Shown here: positions 1-8,834 of the stretch, in pieces
Position numbering within the stretch: the stretch's first letter is position 1
How the letters are laid out: every line of letters starts with the position of its first letter
Notes under the pieces: generated by a model
The model's database searches: none
What the model was told of the DNA's origin: nothing
What the model saw: the letters and a program-made list of their open reading frames with translations, nothing else
Translations under genes and position numbers: made by a program
From: an uncultured Cohaesibacter sp.
GTDB taxonomy: Bacteria; Pseudomonadota; Alphaproteobacteria; Rhizobiales; Cohaesibacteraceae
Direction of reading: 5' to 3'
Length of the DNA: 64,000 bases
NCBI RefSeq assembly: GCF_963682185.1
Contig: NZ_OY821667.1
Span: 1,160,109-1,224,108, forward strand

Positions 1-1106
1 ACCATCAGCACACCGAAATGCACCACATCAAATCCGAGAGACATGGCAATCGGCAGGAAGATCGGAGCGAAAATCAGGATCGCAGGGGTCGGATCCATCA
101 CACAACCCAGCAGCAACATCACGAAGTTCATGATGATCATGATCAGAACCGGACTATCGGTAATGCTCAGAAGCGAGTCCGCAATGATGTTCGGAATTTT
201 GGCAAAAGCCATGATCCAGCCCATGATGGCAGAAACACCGATCATGAAGATGATCATGGATGTTGTCTTGACGGTCGCCAACAGGAAGCGCGGGATCATG
301 TTGACCGTGATGGTGCGATACAGGAATGACAGGATCGTCACATATACAACGGCGATGCAGCTGGCTTCCGTCGGCGTGAAGACACCCGAGATGATACCAC
401 CAACCACAACGAAGATCAAAAACAGGGATGGAACCGCATCGACAGTGATCTTCACATTGTCCTTGAAGCTACCGAGCTTTTCCGATTTGTATCCGGCTTT
501 GCGTGCAAAGAACAAGGCGGGGATCATGCACCCCAGTCCCCACAGGATACCCGGACCATAACCGGCTACGAACAGAGCGGCAACAGACGCGCCACCACTG
601 GCGAGCGAGTAGATGATGAAGGTGTTGCTGGGAGGGATCAGCATGCCCGCAGGCGCAGACGCAATATTGGCGGCAGCGGCAACATTGGGATCATAGCCCT
701 CGTTCTTCTGCTGCGGACCAATCGCGCCACCAATAGCAGCAGCAGCAGCAACCCCTGAGCCACTAATCGCACCAAACAGCATGTTGGCAACGATGTTGGT
801 CTGGATGAGAGCCCCGGGAATAAACCAGATGACCGCCTTGGCGAAGTTGATCAGCCTTTGGGCGATACCCCCGTTGGTCATGATAATCCCTGCCAGAACA
901 AAGAACGGAATGGCCAGCAGAGAGAATGAGTTAATTCCGGCAAATACGCGCTGAGCTGCAGTAATTGCCATCCGATCAAACCCGAAGATCGTGGTCATAG
1001 CCGCCACGGAACCAATCCCCATGGCGATACTGATCGGCACACCAATTGCAAGAAGAATTGGTATGGAAATGAGCATAATTAGGCCGATATCGGCTGCGTT
1101 TGCCAC
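1..1106 (-). CDS. dctM: TRAP transporter large permease DctM (partial)
   Basis: Large membrane subunit of a tripartite ATP-independent periplasmic (TRAP) transporter, the part that carries out Na+-coupled solute transport. The reading frame opens with a GTG at 1106-1104, just past the dctQ stop at 1111-1113, and stays open to the window edge, so about 368 of the usual ~425 residues are visible. The translation begins with a hydrophobic helix and contains the family pattern of Gly/Ser/Ala-rich membrane segments, including the AGII-type and GMLIPPSN-type stretches typical of DctM. It is the third structural gene of a GntR-dctP-dctQ-dctM operon. The substrate cannot be read from this subunit. 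Confidence 0.9.
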   Translation of the reverse strand, partial: MANAADIGLIMLISIPILLAIGVPISIAMGIGSVAAMTTIFGFDRMAITAAQRVFAGINSFSLLAIPFFVLAGIIMTNGGIAQRLINFAKAVIWFIPGALIQTNIVANMLFGAISGSGVAAAAAIGGAIGPQQKNEGYDPNVAAAANIASAPAGMLIPPSNTFIIYSLASGGASVAALFVAGYGPGILWGLGCMIPALFFARKAGYKSEKLGSFKDNVKITVDAVPSLFLIFVVVGGIISGVFTPTEASCIAVVYVTILSFLYRTITVNMIPRFLLATVKTTSMIIFMIGVSAIMGWIMAFAKIPNIIADSLLSITDSPVLIMIIMNFVMLLLGCVMDPTPAILIFAPIFLPIAMSLGFDVVHFGVLM

Positions 1107-1110
1107 TGGG

Positions 1111-1620
1111 TCAGCCCTCCATCTTGCTGGATTGATCCTTGTCCATTCCGGCCAAGGCTTTGAAATCGTTCCAGATATTGTAGAAACAATAGAAAACAGA
1201 GAAGGCGCCACTCAATGGAAGAGCCAGATAGATCTGCCCTGTTCTGATGACCGGAATTGCCGCATTTGTCTGACGCATCGTCCGGTTGACAGCATCAACA
1301 CCCCCGACAAGCAGAATGGAAGTGACAAATCCGAGGATCAAAAGACTGATGATGATCTGGAAAATCCGTTGATTTCTGGGGGACATTATGTCGAGACCAA
1401 TCTCGATCGCCATATGCCCTTTTTCACCGAACAGCAGTGCTGCTCCCAGAAGGACGAACCAGACAAACATGATTTTGGAGAGCTCTTCGGAGAATGCCCC
1501 GGAGCTGTTGAAGAAAAAGCGCCCCACAACCTGCCAGGTTACAGCAACCACCAGAAGACCGCACAAAATTATGCAAGTCGTAGCCAGAATGCGATCAGCC
1601 CAGCGCTTAATAGCATGCAT
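1111..1620 (-). CDS. dctQ: TRAP transporter small permease DctQ
   Basis: Four-helix small membrane subunit of the TRAP transporter, which joins the binding protein to DctM. The 169-residue product shows four hydrophobic segments and the DctQ pattern around W-Q-V-V-G-R-F-F-F and the Glu-Glu-Leu-Ser segment that follows it. I chose the ATG at 1620 because an AAGGAGGAAG ribosome-binding site precedes it by a few bases; a longer in-frame start at 1665 has no such site. It sits 79 bases downstream of dctP and its stop is 4 bases before the GTG of dctM, so translation of the two membrane subunits is probably coupled. Confidence 0.9.
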   Translation of the reverse strand: MHAIKRWADRILATTCIILCGLLVVAVTWQVVGRFFFNSSGAFSEELSKIMFVWFVLLGAALLFGEKGHMAIEIGLDIMSPRNQRIFQIIISLLILGFVTSILLVGGVDAVNRTMRQTNAAIPVIRTGQIYLALPLSGAFSVFYCFYNIWNDFKALAGMDKDQSSKMEG

Positions 1621-1699
1621 TGAAACTTCCTCCTTCGCCCTTGAATGAGGACCGGATGCAAGCACCCGGCCCCTCTTGGCTTTGGAACCTTGCTACAGA

Positions 1700-2692
1700 T
1701 TATTCACCGTGGATCTGGCTATAGATCTTCTTGGTAACGTCACTGCTCAGTTTCTTTTCAGTGAGAGGTTTAACAGCGTCTCTGAAGGACTGCAGATCAA
1801 CCTGATTGAACTTGGCACCAGCTTTCTCAGCGTCGGCTTTTGCAACAGCAACAGCTTCTGCGAAGGACTCATATTCATAGTCGACAGCTTTTGGCAGTTC
1901 TTCGGCAAAGATCTGTTTCACATTGTCTGGCAGATCATTGTAGATGTCAGCGCTCATGATGAGATAGTCTGGCATCATTAGGTGCTGGGTATAGGAATAG
2001 TATGGCGCGATTTCGCTGTGTTTCAGGGATGAGTAGACGATTTCGTTGTTTTCGCCACCGTCAAGAACACCGGTCTGAATAGCGGTGTAAACTTCGCCCT
2101 GGCCCATTGCGATGCCGTTACCACCCATCAGATTCATCATCTCGATGTTGGTGTCGGACTGCATAACGCGGATTTTGTCGCCGCCCAGATCAGCTGGTTT
2201 TTCAACCGGACCGGATTTGCGATAAACGTTGCGAACGCCGCCATGGAAGGCAGCCAGAACAACGATGCCCTGATCTTCAACAGAATGATAAAGATCACCC
2301 ACGATTGCAGGATCGTTCACAACCTTACGCTGCTGTTCAATACTGTCGAACATGTAAGGCAGGTTGAAGATAACGAAATCCGGGTTCCAGCTTTCCAGAA
2401 GACTTGCAGCAGCCAGCGACATGGCGATGGTGCCGGTCTGGGTCATCTCGATGGCTTCTTTCTGAGCGCCGAGCAATTCGTTGGGATAAACCTCAACTTT
2501 ATACTCGCCGTTTGTACGCTCAGCCAGAGCCTCGCCGAATTTCTGCATGGCCTTGAACTGCGGATGGGATTCCGGCTGGTTAAAGGCAACCTGAAATACG
2601 GTTTCAGCCATAACAGGGGTTGCGCCATAAACAGCCGAAAGAGCGAGCGCCCCCGCACCTGCGACTGCAGCAATAGCACTATAATGTTTCAT
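1700..2692 (-). CDS. dctP: TRAP transporter solute-binding protein DctP
   Basis: Periplasmic binding protein that captures an organic acid and hands it to DctQM. The 330-residue product starts with a Sec signal peptide (MKHYSAIAAVAGAGALALS, likely cut after the VMA motif) and has the DctP-family features: the KIRVMQS segment, whose Arg normally binds the substrate carboxylate, and a GVLDGGENN motif. A D-G-x-E-N-N motif is frequent in sugar-acid binding members, so a uronate- or aldonate-like substrate is possible but not shown. The ATG at 2692 has GGAGGAAG just upstream. It is the first structural gene after the regulator. Confidence 0.92.
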   Translation of the reverse strand: MKHYSAIAAVAGAGALALSAVYGATPVMAETVFQVAFNQPESHPQFKAMQKFGEALAERTNGEYKVEVYPNELLGAQKEAIEMTQTGTIAMSLAAASLLESWNPDFVIFNLPYMFDSIEQQRKVVNDPAIVGDLYHSVEDQGIVVLAAFHGGVRNVYRKSGPVEKPADLGGDKIRVMQSDTNIEMMNLMGGNGIAMGQGEVYTAIQTGVLDGGENNEIVYSSLKHSEIAPYYSYTQHLMMPDYLIMSADIYNDLPDNVKQIFAEELPKAVDYEYESFAEAVAVAKADAEKAGAKFNQVDLQSFRDAVKPLTEKKLSSDVTKKIYSQIHGE

Positions 2693-2755
2693 AACTTCCT
2701 CCATTTGTAGATCAAACACAGCGGCAACCCCTCTTAATCCAATAAGAAGCTGCCC

Positions 2756-3523
2756 CTAATTCGGCGAAGTGGTTTCTCTCCGCCATCTATCGAGAACTTG
2801 TTCCAAGTCCCCTATAAAGTAGCTCGGGTTGCGATCTCGAATATCGCTTAGATCCTCGGCACTTAGGCCATCGAGATGCAACCGCATAGCTTCCGCAGCG
2901 CGGTCTTCATCATGAGCAGCAATCGCCTCGACAATATCGGCATGCTCCTGCAACACCCGCTCCATACGCAAAGGCTGCTGAATGGTCAGAAGCCGATAGC
3001 GGTCAACCTGAAGCTTGATGCGATCGATGATCGTCCAAATTCCGGGATATCCTCCCGCCAATGCGATTGCGTGATGAAGATCCTCATCCGTTGCGTAAAA
3101 TTTCTCGTAGTCTTCCGCTTCCTTATGTTCCTGCTGAGCAATAATGAGCGCGCGCAATCTTGCGATGTCGCTGCCCTTGGCCAGTTCAACGGCAGCTTTC
3201 GTCGTCACCTGTTCCAGAGCGGCCCTTGCTACTTGAGATTCCAAAACATCAGCGATGGGGATTTTCGCAACCGAAGTACCCGATTTCGGCACAATGTCTA
3301 CCAAACGCTCTTCAGAGAGACGCAACAGCGCCTCGCGAATGGGAGTACGACTGACCCCGTGTTCCAAAGCGATCTCTTTCTCACTGATCGCTTCTCCGGG
3401 GAGACGCTGCATTGAAACGATTTCGGTGCGAAGCCGGCGATGCACAATCTGCGTTGTCGTCAACGCGCGCTGATTGCCATCTGCCGCCATAGTTCCTCCA
3501 CCAACAGCCAGACTGCTGATCAT
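2756..3523 (-). CDS. GntR-family regulator, FCD (FadR) subfamily
   Basis: Transcription factor, presumably sensing the substrate of the downstream TRAP system. Residues ~18-85 form the GntR winged helix (the SRTPIREALLRL motif is the recognition helix region) and the rest is an all-helical FCD effector domain with His/Asp residues that usually coordinate a metal and a carboxylate ligand. The start at 3523 follows GAGGAGATAACA; an upstream in-frame start at 3565 would lie inside the 12-bp palindrome and is less likely. It is 64 bases upstream of dctP in the same direction, so it probably regulates itself and the transporter together. Confidence 0.88.
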   Translation of the reverse strand: MISSLAVGGGTMAADGNQRALTTTQIVHRRLRTEIVSMQRLPGEAISEKEIALEHGVSRTPIREALLRLSEERLVDIVPKSGTSVAKIPIADVLESQVARAALEQVTTKAAVELAKGSDIARLRALIIAQQEHKEAEDYEKFYATDEDLHHAIALAGGYPGIWTIIDRIKLQVDRYRLLTIQQPLRMERVLQEHADIVEAIAAHDEDRAAEAMRLHLDGLSAEDLSDIRDRNPSYFIGDLEQVLDRWRRETTSPN

Positions 3524-3554
3524 TGTTATCTCCTCTTCGGTATATCTCATATAT

Positions 3555-3566
3555 CTTGTATACAAG
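3555..3566. promoter_or_regulatory. Palindromic operator CTTGTATACAAG
   Basis: A perfect 12-bp palindrome lies 32 bases upstream of the chosen start of the GntR/FCD gene. Its TTGTATACAA core fits the T-N-G-T-N-A-C-N-A pattern bound by FCD-type GntR dimers, so it is the likely autoregulatory operator of the transporter operon. The assignment is inference; only the symmetry and position are seen. Confidence 0.6.
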
Positions 3567-4087
3567 TTTGTAAAGGCCGATTCTCCTTCGGCTCATGGAA
3601 CGTAAAATGTCCGCAAAATTTGCACCCAAGCATGTCAGTAAAAATCACGCGGCAGAAAAAAGACCCCGGACCTGAAGACACACGCTATTCACGGACAACC
3701 AAATGGCAACAAAATCGCCACATCAAACACTTACCACTATTTATCGGCAAATTTAACTACCCTAGTACATCTGGCATATAAGCTTTTTATTCAGCGCAAT
3801 TACCTGCGCAAACCAAGTGTAACTACTTATAAAATCACTCGATAAACAAGTTGGGGAAATGTCTCCGCCTTCGCAGACCATTTTTCCTACCACCTCGAGT
3901 CGCATTCAAAACGCGGCGAATAGAAAAAACAAACAATTGAATTAATTGGTATAATTTTATCCATTTATATAGAAGAAAATTCTGCTCCAAGACTGCAGAA
4001 TCTCGCCGGTTCAACGGTCCAGACCATCAAATTGCGTCCCTCTGCAAGACAGGCATTGCTTGTCATTGAGAATCTGTTTGACGGCAC
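3567..4087. other. AT-rich divergent intergenic region
   Basis: About 520 bases between two divergently transcribed GntR genes. It is clearly more AT-rich than the flanking genes and holds no convincing reading frame. It must contain the promoters of both transcription units; a TTGACG -35-like hexamer for the right-hand gene is at 4078-4083. I see no RNA gene or repeat. Confidence 0.5.
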
Positions 4088-4114
4088 TGGTATAACAGGG
4101 TAACAGTTATACCA
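4088..4114. promoter_or_regulatory. NanR-type operator overlapping a leaderless promoter
   Basis: Perfect 9-bp inverted arms TGGTATAAC (4088-4096) and GTTATACCA (4106-4114) are separated by 9 bases, and the last base is the A of the regulator's ATG. GGTATA is the half-site known for Escherichia coli NanR. A promoter fits around it: TTGACG (4078-4083), a 17-base spacer and TAACAG (4101-4106), which would start transcription at or near the ATG and explain why no ribosome-binding site is seen. A repressor bound here would cover the -10 element and start site. Confidence 0.7.
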
Positions 4115-4809
4115 TGAAACTATCCTTGCGCAGAAAATTGTCGGACGAGGTCCGCATCAAACTGGAAGAGCTCATCAGGGACGAGATTTACCCTGAGGGC
4201 AGCTCCTTGCCTTCTGAACGCGAGTTGATGGAGATGTTCGATGTCGGACGCCCATCCATTCGCGAAGCCCTTTTCGGGCTGGAGAGAATGGGCCTCATCA
4301 AGATCAAGATGGGAGAGAAGGCGCGTGTCACGCGCCCGACGCCACAGGCCTTGCTGTCATCCCTGTCAGGGGTCGCCAACATCCTGCTGGATTCCTCCGA
4401 AGGTGTTCAGAATTTCGAGCAGGCCCGTATCTTTCTCGAAGGCGCCGTCGCCCGCTATGCGGCGGAACATGCAACAGATGCCCAGATTGAGGCGCTTGAA
4501 GAAGCATTGCAGCAAAATGAGCAAACCATCATGAAGCCGCGTGCCTTCGCGATCACGGATGTTGCCTTCCATCGCCTGCTGACCAGCATTCCGGACAATC
4601 CCATTTTCATGGCGATGCATGATGCGCTCGTCGACTGGATGATCAACCAGCGCCCACTGCCCAAGGATGAAGGCATTTCCAACACCAAGAGCTTTGAAGG
4701 ACATGTGGCAATTTTCAACGCGATCAAGGACCGCAAGCCCATCGATGCCATGATGGCCATGGAAGAGCATCTCAAGGATGTTCAGAAGCGATATCAGGAG
4801 ATCGGTTAG
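4114..4809 (+). CDS. nanR: NanR-like GntR/FCD regulator of sialic-acid catabolism
   Basis: Probable sialic-acid-responsive repressor of the downstream genes. The 231-residue protein has an N-terminal GntR winged helix (residues ~8-75, with the GRPSIREALFGLERMGL segment) and a C-terminal FCD domain. The name rests on three things: family membership, the GGTATA inverted repeat over its own start, and the SiaP-SiaQ-SiaM-NanA genes that follow. No ribosome-binding site is visible before the ATG, in keeping with a leaderless message. The gap to siaP is 187 bases and holds a GCGCTATAGCGC palindrome (4832-4843), so the structural genes may be read through from this promoter or have their own. Confidence 0.82.
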   Translation: MKLSLRRKLSDEVRIKLEELIRDEIYPEGSSLPSERELMEMFDVGRPSIREALFGLERMGLIKIKMGEKARVTRPTPQALLSSLSGVANILLDSSEGVQNFEQARIFLEGAVARYAAEHATDAQIEALEEALQQNEQTIMKPRAFAITDVAFHRLLTSIPDNPIFMAMHDALVDWMINQRPLPKDEGISNTKSFEGHVAIFNAIKDRKPIDAMMAMEEHLKDVQKRYQEIG

Positions 4810-4996
4810 GAGGACCATTTCCCCCGTTGAAGCGCTATAGCGCCAGACGGGACGATATCGAACGAAGGATCACGCGAGGCCGGATGACATTCGGCCTGCT
4901 TGAAAATCAGGAGAAATACAAAGAGCGATCTGGATGCCCCATCCGGTTCGCGGCCCGCAAGGGAAAAATACTCAGACATGATTAAGGGAGGAACCT

Positions 4997-5971
4997 ATGA
5001 AACATGTACTGACTTGCCTGGCTGTTGCCGGCATGCTCGTCGCTGGCCCTGCGCTGGCTCAGAATACGCGCACGCTCTCATTTGGCATGCAAGGGACGCC
5101 GGGCGACCCACAATATCAAGGCGTCATGGAAGCCGCCAAGATATTGGAGGAAGAATCCAATGGCCGCCTCAAGCTTGAGGTGTTCCCCAATTCTCAGCTC
5201 GGCACCTTTACCGAAATGATGGAACAGGTCACACTTGGAGATCTCGATTTCACGCTGAACCCGTTTGGCGGCATGGACCCATGGGTCTCGCGCGCCGTGA
5301 TCGCCAGCACCGCCTATGTGGTCAAGGACTTTGACCATCTGCAGAAAATTCTGGCATCGGATTGGGGACAGGGCGTTCTGGAAGAAATGCGCACGGAAAA
5401 TGGTTGGAGGACCGTTGATTCCTGGTATTTCGGCACCCGCGAAACCACTTCCAACAAGCCCATCACGAAACTGGAAGACTTTAAGGGCATGAAGCTGCGC
5501 GTGCCAAACTCCGCGCCTCAGCTTCAGTGGGCAAAAGCCATGGGCGCCAGCCCGACCCCTGTTGCCTTTGCAGAAGTCTATCTGGCCCTGCAAACCAATC
5601 AGGTTGACGGACAGGAAAACCCGCTCCCGATCATCGACGCCATGAAATTCATGGAAGTGCAGAGCAACATCACCCTGACCAACCATCTGGTTCAGGATCA
5701 GCTCGTGCTGATGTCCGAGGAAACATGGAAAGATCTGTCTGAAGAAGACCAGAAGATCGTCATGGATGCCTTCAAGGCCGGCGGTTTGGTCAACAATAAG
5801 GTGGTCAAGGATAACGAAGCCGCCCTTCTGAGCAAGTTCGAAGACAATGGCGCCAAGGTCAATCGCCCAGAACTGGCTCCTTTCCGCGCTGCCATGGAAC
5901 CATCCTATAAGGAACTCGACAGCAAGTTCGGCGAGGGAATTGTCGAAAAACTCTCCAGTCTGGCTGACTGA
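4997..5971 (+). CDS. siaP: Sialic acid TRAP binding protein SiaP
   Basis: Periplasmic receptor for N-acetylneuraminate. The 324-residue product has a signal peptide ending at ALAQ (~residue 22) and a run of motifs that match Haemophilus influenzae SiaP closely as I recall it: GTRETTSNKPI, LRVPN and GASPTPVAFAEVYLALQTN followed by VDGQENPL. The Arg in LRVPN is the residue known to bind the sialic acid carboxylate. The start has GGGAGGAACCT in front of the ATG. It heads a run of SiaQ, SiaM and NanA, which supports the substrate. Among TRAP genes in the window this is the one whose ligand can be named with most confidence. Confidence 0.9.
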   Translation: MKHVLTCLAVAGMLVAGPALAQNTRTLSFGMQGTPGDPQYQGVMEAAKILEEESNGRLKLEVFPNSQLGTFTEMMEQVTLGDLDFTLNPFGGMDPWVSRAVIASTAYVVKDFDHLQKILASDWGQGVLEEMRTENGWRTVDSWYFGTRETTSNKPITKLEDFKGMKLRVPNSAPQLQWAKAMGASPTPVAFAEVYLALQTNQVDGQENPLPIIDAMKFMEVQSNITLTNHLVQDQLVLMSEETWKDLSEEDQKIVMDAFKAGGLVNNKVVKDNEAALLSKFEDNGAKVNRPELAPFRAAMEPSYKELDSKFGEGIVEKLSSLAD

Positions 5972-6035
5972 CCCCTCCTCCACTCATGCGCCTCGCAATT
6001 CCTCTTTGCGGGGTGCGCTTTGGAAGGCTTTGTCC

Positions 6036-6575
6036 ATGAAATCGTCATTTCTATATCAGCGTCTTCTCAGATTTGAGGAGACCATCGGGATCGTGCTGTC
6101 CATTTTTGTCTTCGGCGCCATCGCGCTTCAGGTGATTACCCGATTTGTCTTTCACGCCCCGCTCTTCTGGACAGAAGAAGCCGCCCGCTATCTGTTTGTC
6201 TGGATGGTGGCGATGGGGGCTGCAGAATGCGTCCGCAGCCGCTCGCACATCTCGATGGATGTGTTTGTGCTCATGCTACCGGATCGCCTGCGCATTATCT
6301 TGCGCACGCTTTTGAATATGGTGGTGGTCGCCGCTCTGCTGATGCTGGTCTGGTACGGCTATTTCGGCATGCTGCGCGCCAATCGCGTGGTGTCCGTCAC
6401 TTTGGGTGTCTCCGAGGCCTTCCTCTATGGCGCCTTGCCCGTCGGTGCCGCCCTGATGGCCTTTCGCATGGTCATCGTCATTATCGAGAATATCCGCTTT
6501 CTGATCACAGGACAGTCATCCCCTGACAACAAGGACACGGTCCTTGTGCAGGATTCCCGAGAAAGGTCACTATAA
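6036..6575 (+). CDS. siaQ: TRAP small permease SiaQ
   Basis: Small membrane subunit of the sialic-acid TRAP transporter. The 179-residue protein has four hydrophobic helices and the DctQ signature around VITRFVFHAPLFWTEE and the following RYLFVWM segment. I place the start at 6036, giving the usual DctQ length; a longer frame open from 5847 would overlap the end of siaP and lacks a start with a ribosome-binding site. The stop TAA shares bases with the ATG of siaM (TAATG at 6573-6577), so translation is coupled. In Haemophilus the two membrane subunits are fused; here they are separate. Confidence 0.9.
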   Translation: MKSSFLYQRLLRFEETIGIVLSIFVFGAIALQVITRFVFHAPLFWTEEAARYLFVWMVAMGAAECVRSRSHISMDVFVLMLPDRLRIILRTLLNMVVVAALLMLVWYGYFGMLRANRVVSVTLGVSEAFLYGALPVGAALMAFRMVIVIIENIRFLITGQSSPDNKDTVLVQDSRERSL

Positions 6576-7846
6576 TGTTCTATGTATTTGGTGGCTGGTT
6601 CGGACTGCTCTTTGCGGGAATGCCCGTCGGCTTTACCCTGATTGTCGCCTCACTGGCCTATATGCTCATGGAAGGGCGCGGCATCAATTTCGCAGCCCAG
6701 CGGATGGTTGCCGGTCTCAACAGTTTTCCGCTGCTGGCCATTCCCTTCTTCATCCTCACAGCCCAATTGATGAACACGGCAGGTGTCACAGAGCGGATCT
6801 TCCGCTTTGCCAAGGCCCTCGTCGGTCATGTGTCCGGTGGGCTTGGCCATGTCAACATTCTCGCCTCCCTGCTTTTCTCCGGCATGTCAGGCTCGGCAGT
6901 TGCCGATGCCGCCGGATTGGGCCAGCTTGAAATCAAGGCCATGCGCGACGCCGGTTATGATGCCAAATTTGCCGGTTCGGTGACAGCGGCTTCCGCCATT
7001 ATCGGCCCATTGGTCCCCCCATCCGTGCCGCTTGTTGTTTATGGCGTGATATCCAACACCTCCATTGGCGGCCTGTTCCTTGGTGGCATTGTCCCCGGCG
7101 TGCTCTGCGCGCTGGTGCTGATGATCATGGTGTATGTCATAGCCAAGATCCGCCATTACCCAAAGGATGAAAAGGCCTCCTGCCGTGAGGTTGCCATCAG
7201 CTTCAGCCGTGCTGTTGTGCCGCTTCTTACGCCCTTGATCATCGTGGGCGGCATCTTTGCCGGTATCTTCTCTCCCACTGAAGCTGCCGTGGTCGCAGCC
7301 AGCTATGCCCTCATTCTGGGAACCGTCGTCTATCGCGAACTGACATGGGCCAAGCTGTTTGCCGTGTTGCGCGATACACTCAACCACACGGCCTCTGTCG
7401 GCCTCTTGATGATGGGCGTCAACCTGTTCGGCTATGTGCTGGCCAAGGAACAGATCCCGCAGCATGTAGCCCAATTCTTCCTTGATTTCTCCAGCAACCC
7501 GCTGACCTTCCTGCTGATCGTCAACCTATTGCTGCTGTTTCTGGGCACTTTCATCGAGGTGCTCGCCATTCTGCTGCTGATTGTTCCGGTGCTGGTAACC
7601 GCCGCCATGAGCTATGGCATCGACCCGATCCATTTCGGCGTTCTGGTCATCCTAAACCTGATGATCGGCATCCTGACCCCACCCATGGGCGTGGCGCTGT
7701 TTGTGGTGTCCAAGGTGGGCAACATCCCCTTTGGCAAGCTGGCAATCGGCATCCTGCCATTCCTCATCCCTCTTTTCGGACTTCTGGCCCTGCTGACCCT
7801 CGTTCCCTCTCTGGTCACCTTCATTCCTCATCTGCTGATGGGCTAG
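6575..7846 (+). CDS. siaM: TRAP large permease SiaM
   Basis: Large transport subunit of the sialic-acid TRAP system. The 423-residue protein is hydrophobic throughout with about a dozen membrane segments. It shows DctM-family motifs: FSGMSGSAVADAAG near residue 110, the IGPLVPPSVPLV segment near 140 that forms part of the Na+/substrate site, and ILTPPMGVALFV near 375. The start overlaps the siaQ stop by one base. A 91-base gap separates it from nanA, with no clear terminator, so the lyase is probably on the same transcript. Confidence 0.92.
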   Translation: MFYVFGGWFGLLFAGMPVGFTLIVASLAYMLMEGRGINFAAQRMVAGLNSFPLLAIPFFILTAQLMNTAGVTERIFRFAKALVGHVSGGLGHVNILASLLFSGMSGSAVADAAGLGQLEIKAMRDAGYDAKFAGSVTAASAIIGPLVPPSVPLVVYGVISNTSIGGLFLGGIVPGVLCALVLMIMVYVIAKIRHYPKDEKASCREVAISFSRAVVPLLTPLIIVGGIFAGIFSPTEAAVVAASYALILGTVVYRELTWAKLFAVLRDTLNHTASVGLLMMGVNLFGYVLAKEQIPQHVAQFFLDFSSNPLTFLLIVNLLLLFLGTFIEVLAILLLIVPVLVTAAMSYGIDPIHFGVLVILNLMIGILTPPMGVALFVVSKVGNIPFGKLAIGILPFLIPLFGLLALLTLVPSLVTFIPHLLMG

Positions 7847-7937
7847 GGCTGGCGGCCAACGCTTCATGTAGTTACCGGGCAGGCTCTGTCCCGCCCGGCT
7901 CCCCGAATAACAAACGAGACAATGAATCGATACCATC

Positions 7938-8834
7938 ATGGACACATTCAAAGGAATCTTTGCCGCTCTGCTAACCCCGTTCAACGAGGATGAGAGCGTG
8001 AATTATGAAGCCCTCGAACAGCTTGTTGGCTTTGTGCGCAAGCAGGGCCTGCAAGGCATCTATGTCGGAGGCAGTTCTGGCGAAGCGATGCTTCAGCCCC
8101 ATGATGAGCGCGTCGCATGCCTTGAAAAAGCAGCCGAAGCTTCGGAAGGAAAGCTGACCCTGATTGCCCATGTGGGCACCATCGCAACAAAAGACGCCAT
8201 TGCACTGGCTGATGCCGCTGCCAAAGCAGGCTATCAGGCCATTTCGGCCATCACCCCCTATTATTACGGCTTCTCGCGCGATGAAGTTCTGGCCCATTAT
8301 CTGGCCCTAGCCGACGCGTCAAGCCTGCCACTCATCATCTATAATTTCCCTGCCCGTACTGCCAGCTTCTCCACCAAAGAACTGACAGAACTGTTGGCAC
8401 ATCCCAACATCATCGGCATCAAGCATACCTCGTCAGACATGTATCAGCTTGAACGGCTCAAAACCTTCTGCCCGGATGCCCTGCTCTTTAATGGCTATGA
8501 TGAAATGTGCCTTGCAGGCCTTGCCAGCGGAGCGGACGGAGCCATTGGCACCACCTATAACTTCATGGGCGATCTCTTCGTCGCGCTCAGAGAGTTCACC
8601 CTCAGGGGCAACATCGCAGAAGCCCGCAAGCTGCAGGCCATCGCCAACCGCGCAATCGATGCTCTCATCGAAGTGGGCGTCATGCCCGGCTCCAAGGAAG
8701 CCCTTGAGATCATGGGTATCCCCGCCGGTGTATCCCGTCGCCCCTTCCGCCCGCTGACAAAGGATGATCGCGCCCTCATGAAAGAAGCCATTCTGCCTAT
8801 CATCGAATGGAGAGAGGCGCAAAAGAATGCCTAG
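7938..8834 (+). CDS. nanA: N-acetylneuraminate lyase NanA
   Basis: Class I aldolase that cleaves sialic acid to N-acetylmannosamine and pyruvate in the cytoplasm. The 298-residue protein is a (beta/alpha)8 barrel of the dihydrodipicolinate-synthase family with GGSSGEA (44-50), YYYGFS (108-113), the catalytic Tyr135 in YNFPA and the Schiff-base Lys162 in IKHTSSD. The HTSSDMYQ and NGYDEMC stretches resemble E. coli NanA more than true DapA. Downstream of siaPQM, it is best read as the first catabolic step. Other 2-oxo-acid aldolases of the same fold cannot be fully excluded. It overlaps the next gene by 8 bases. Confidence 0.87.
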   Translation: MDTFKGIFAALLTPFNEDESVNYEALEQLVGFVRKQGLQGIYVGGSSGEAMLQPHDERVACLEKAAEASEGKLTLIAHVGTIATKDAIALADAAAKAGYQAISAITPYYYGFSRDEVLAHYLALADASSLPLIIYNFPARTASFSTKELTELLAHPNIIGIKHTSSDMYQLERLKTFCPDALLFNGYDEMCLAGLASGADGAIGTTYNFMGDLFVALREFTLRGNIAEARKLQAIANRAIDALIEVGVMPGSKEALEIMGIPAGVSRRPFRPLTKDDRALMKEAILPIIEWREAQKNA

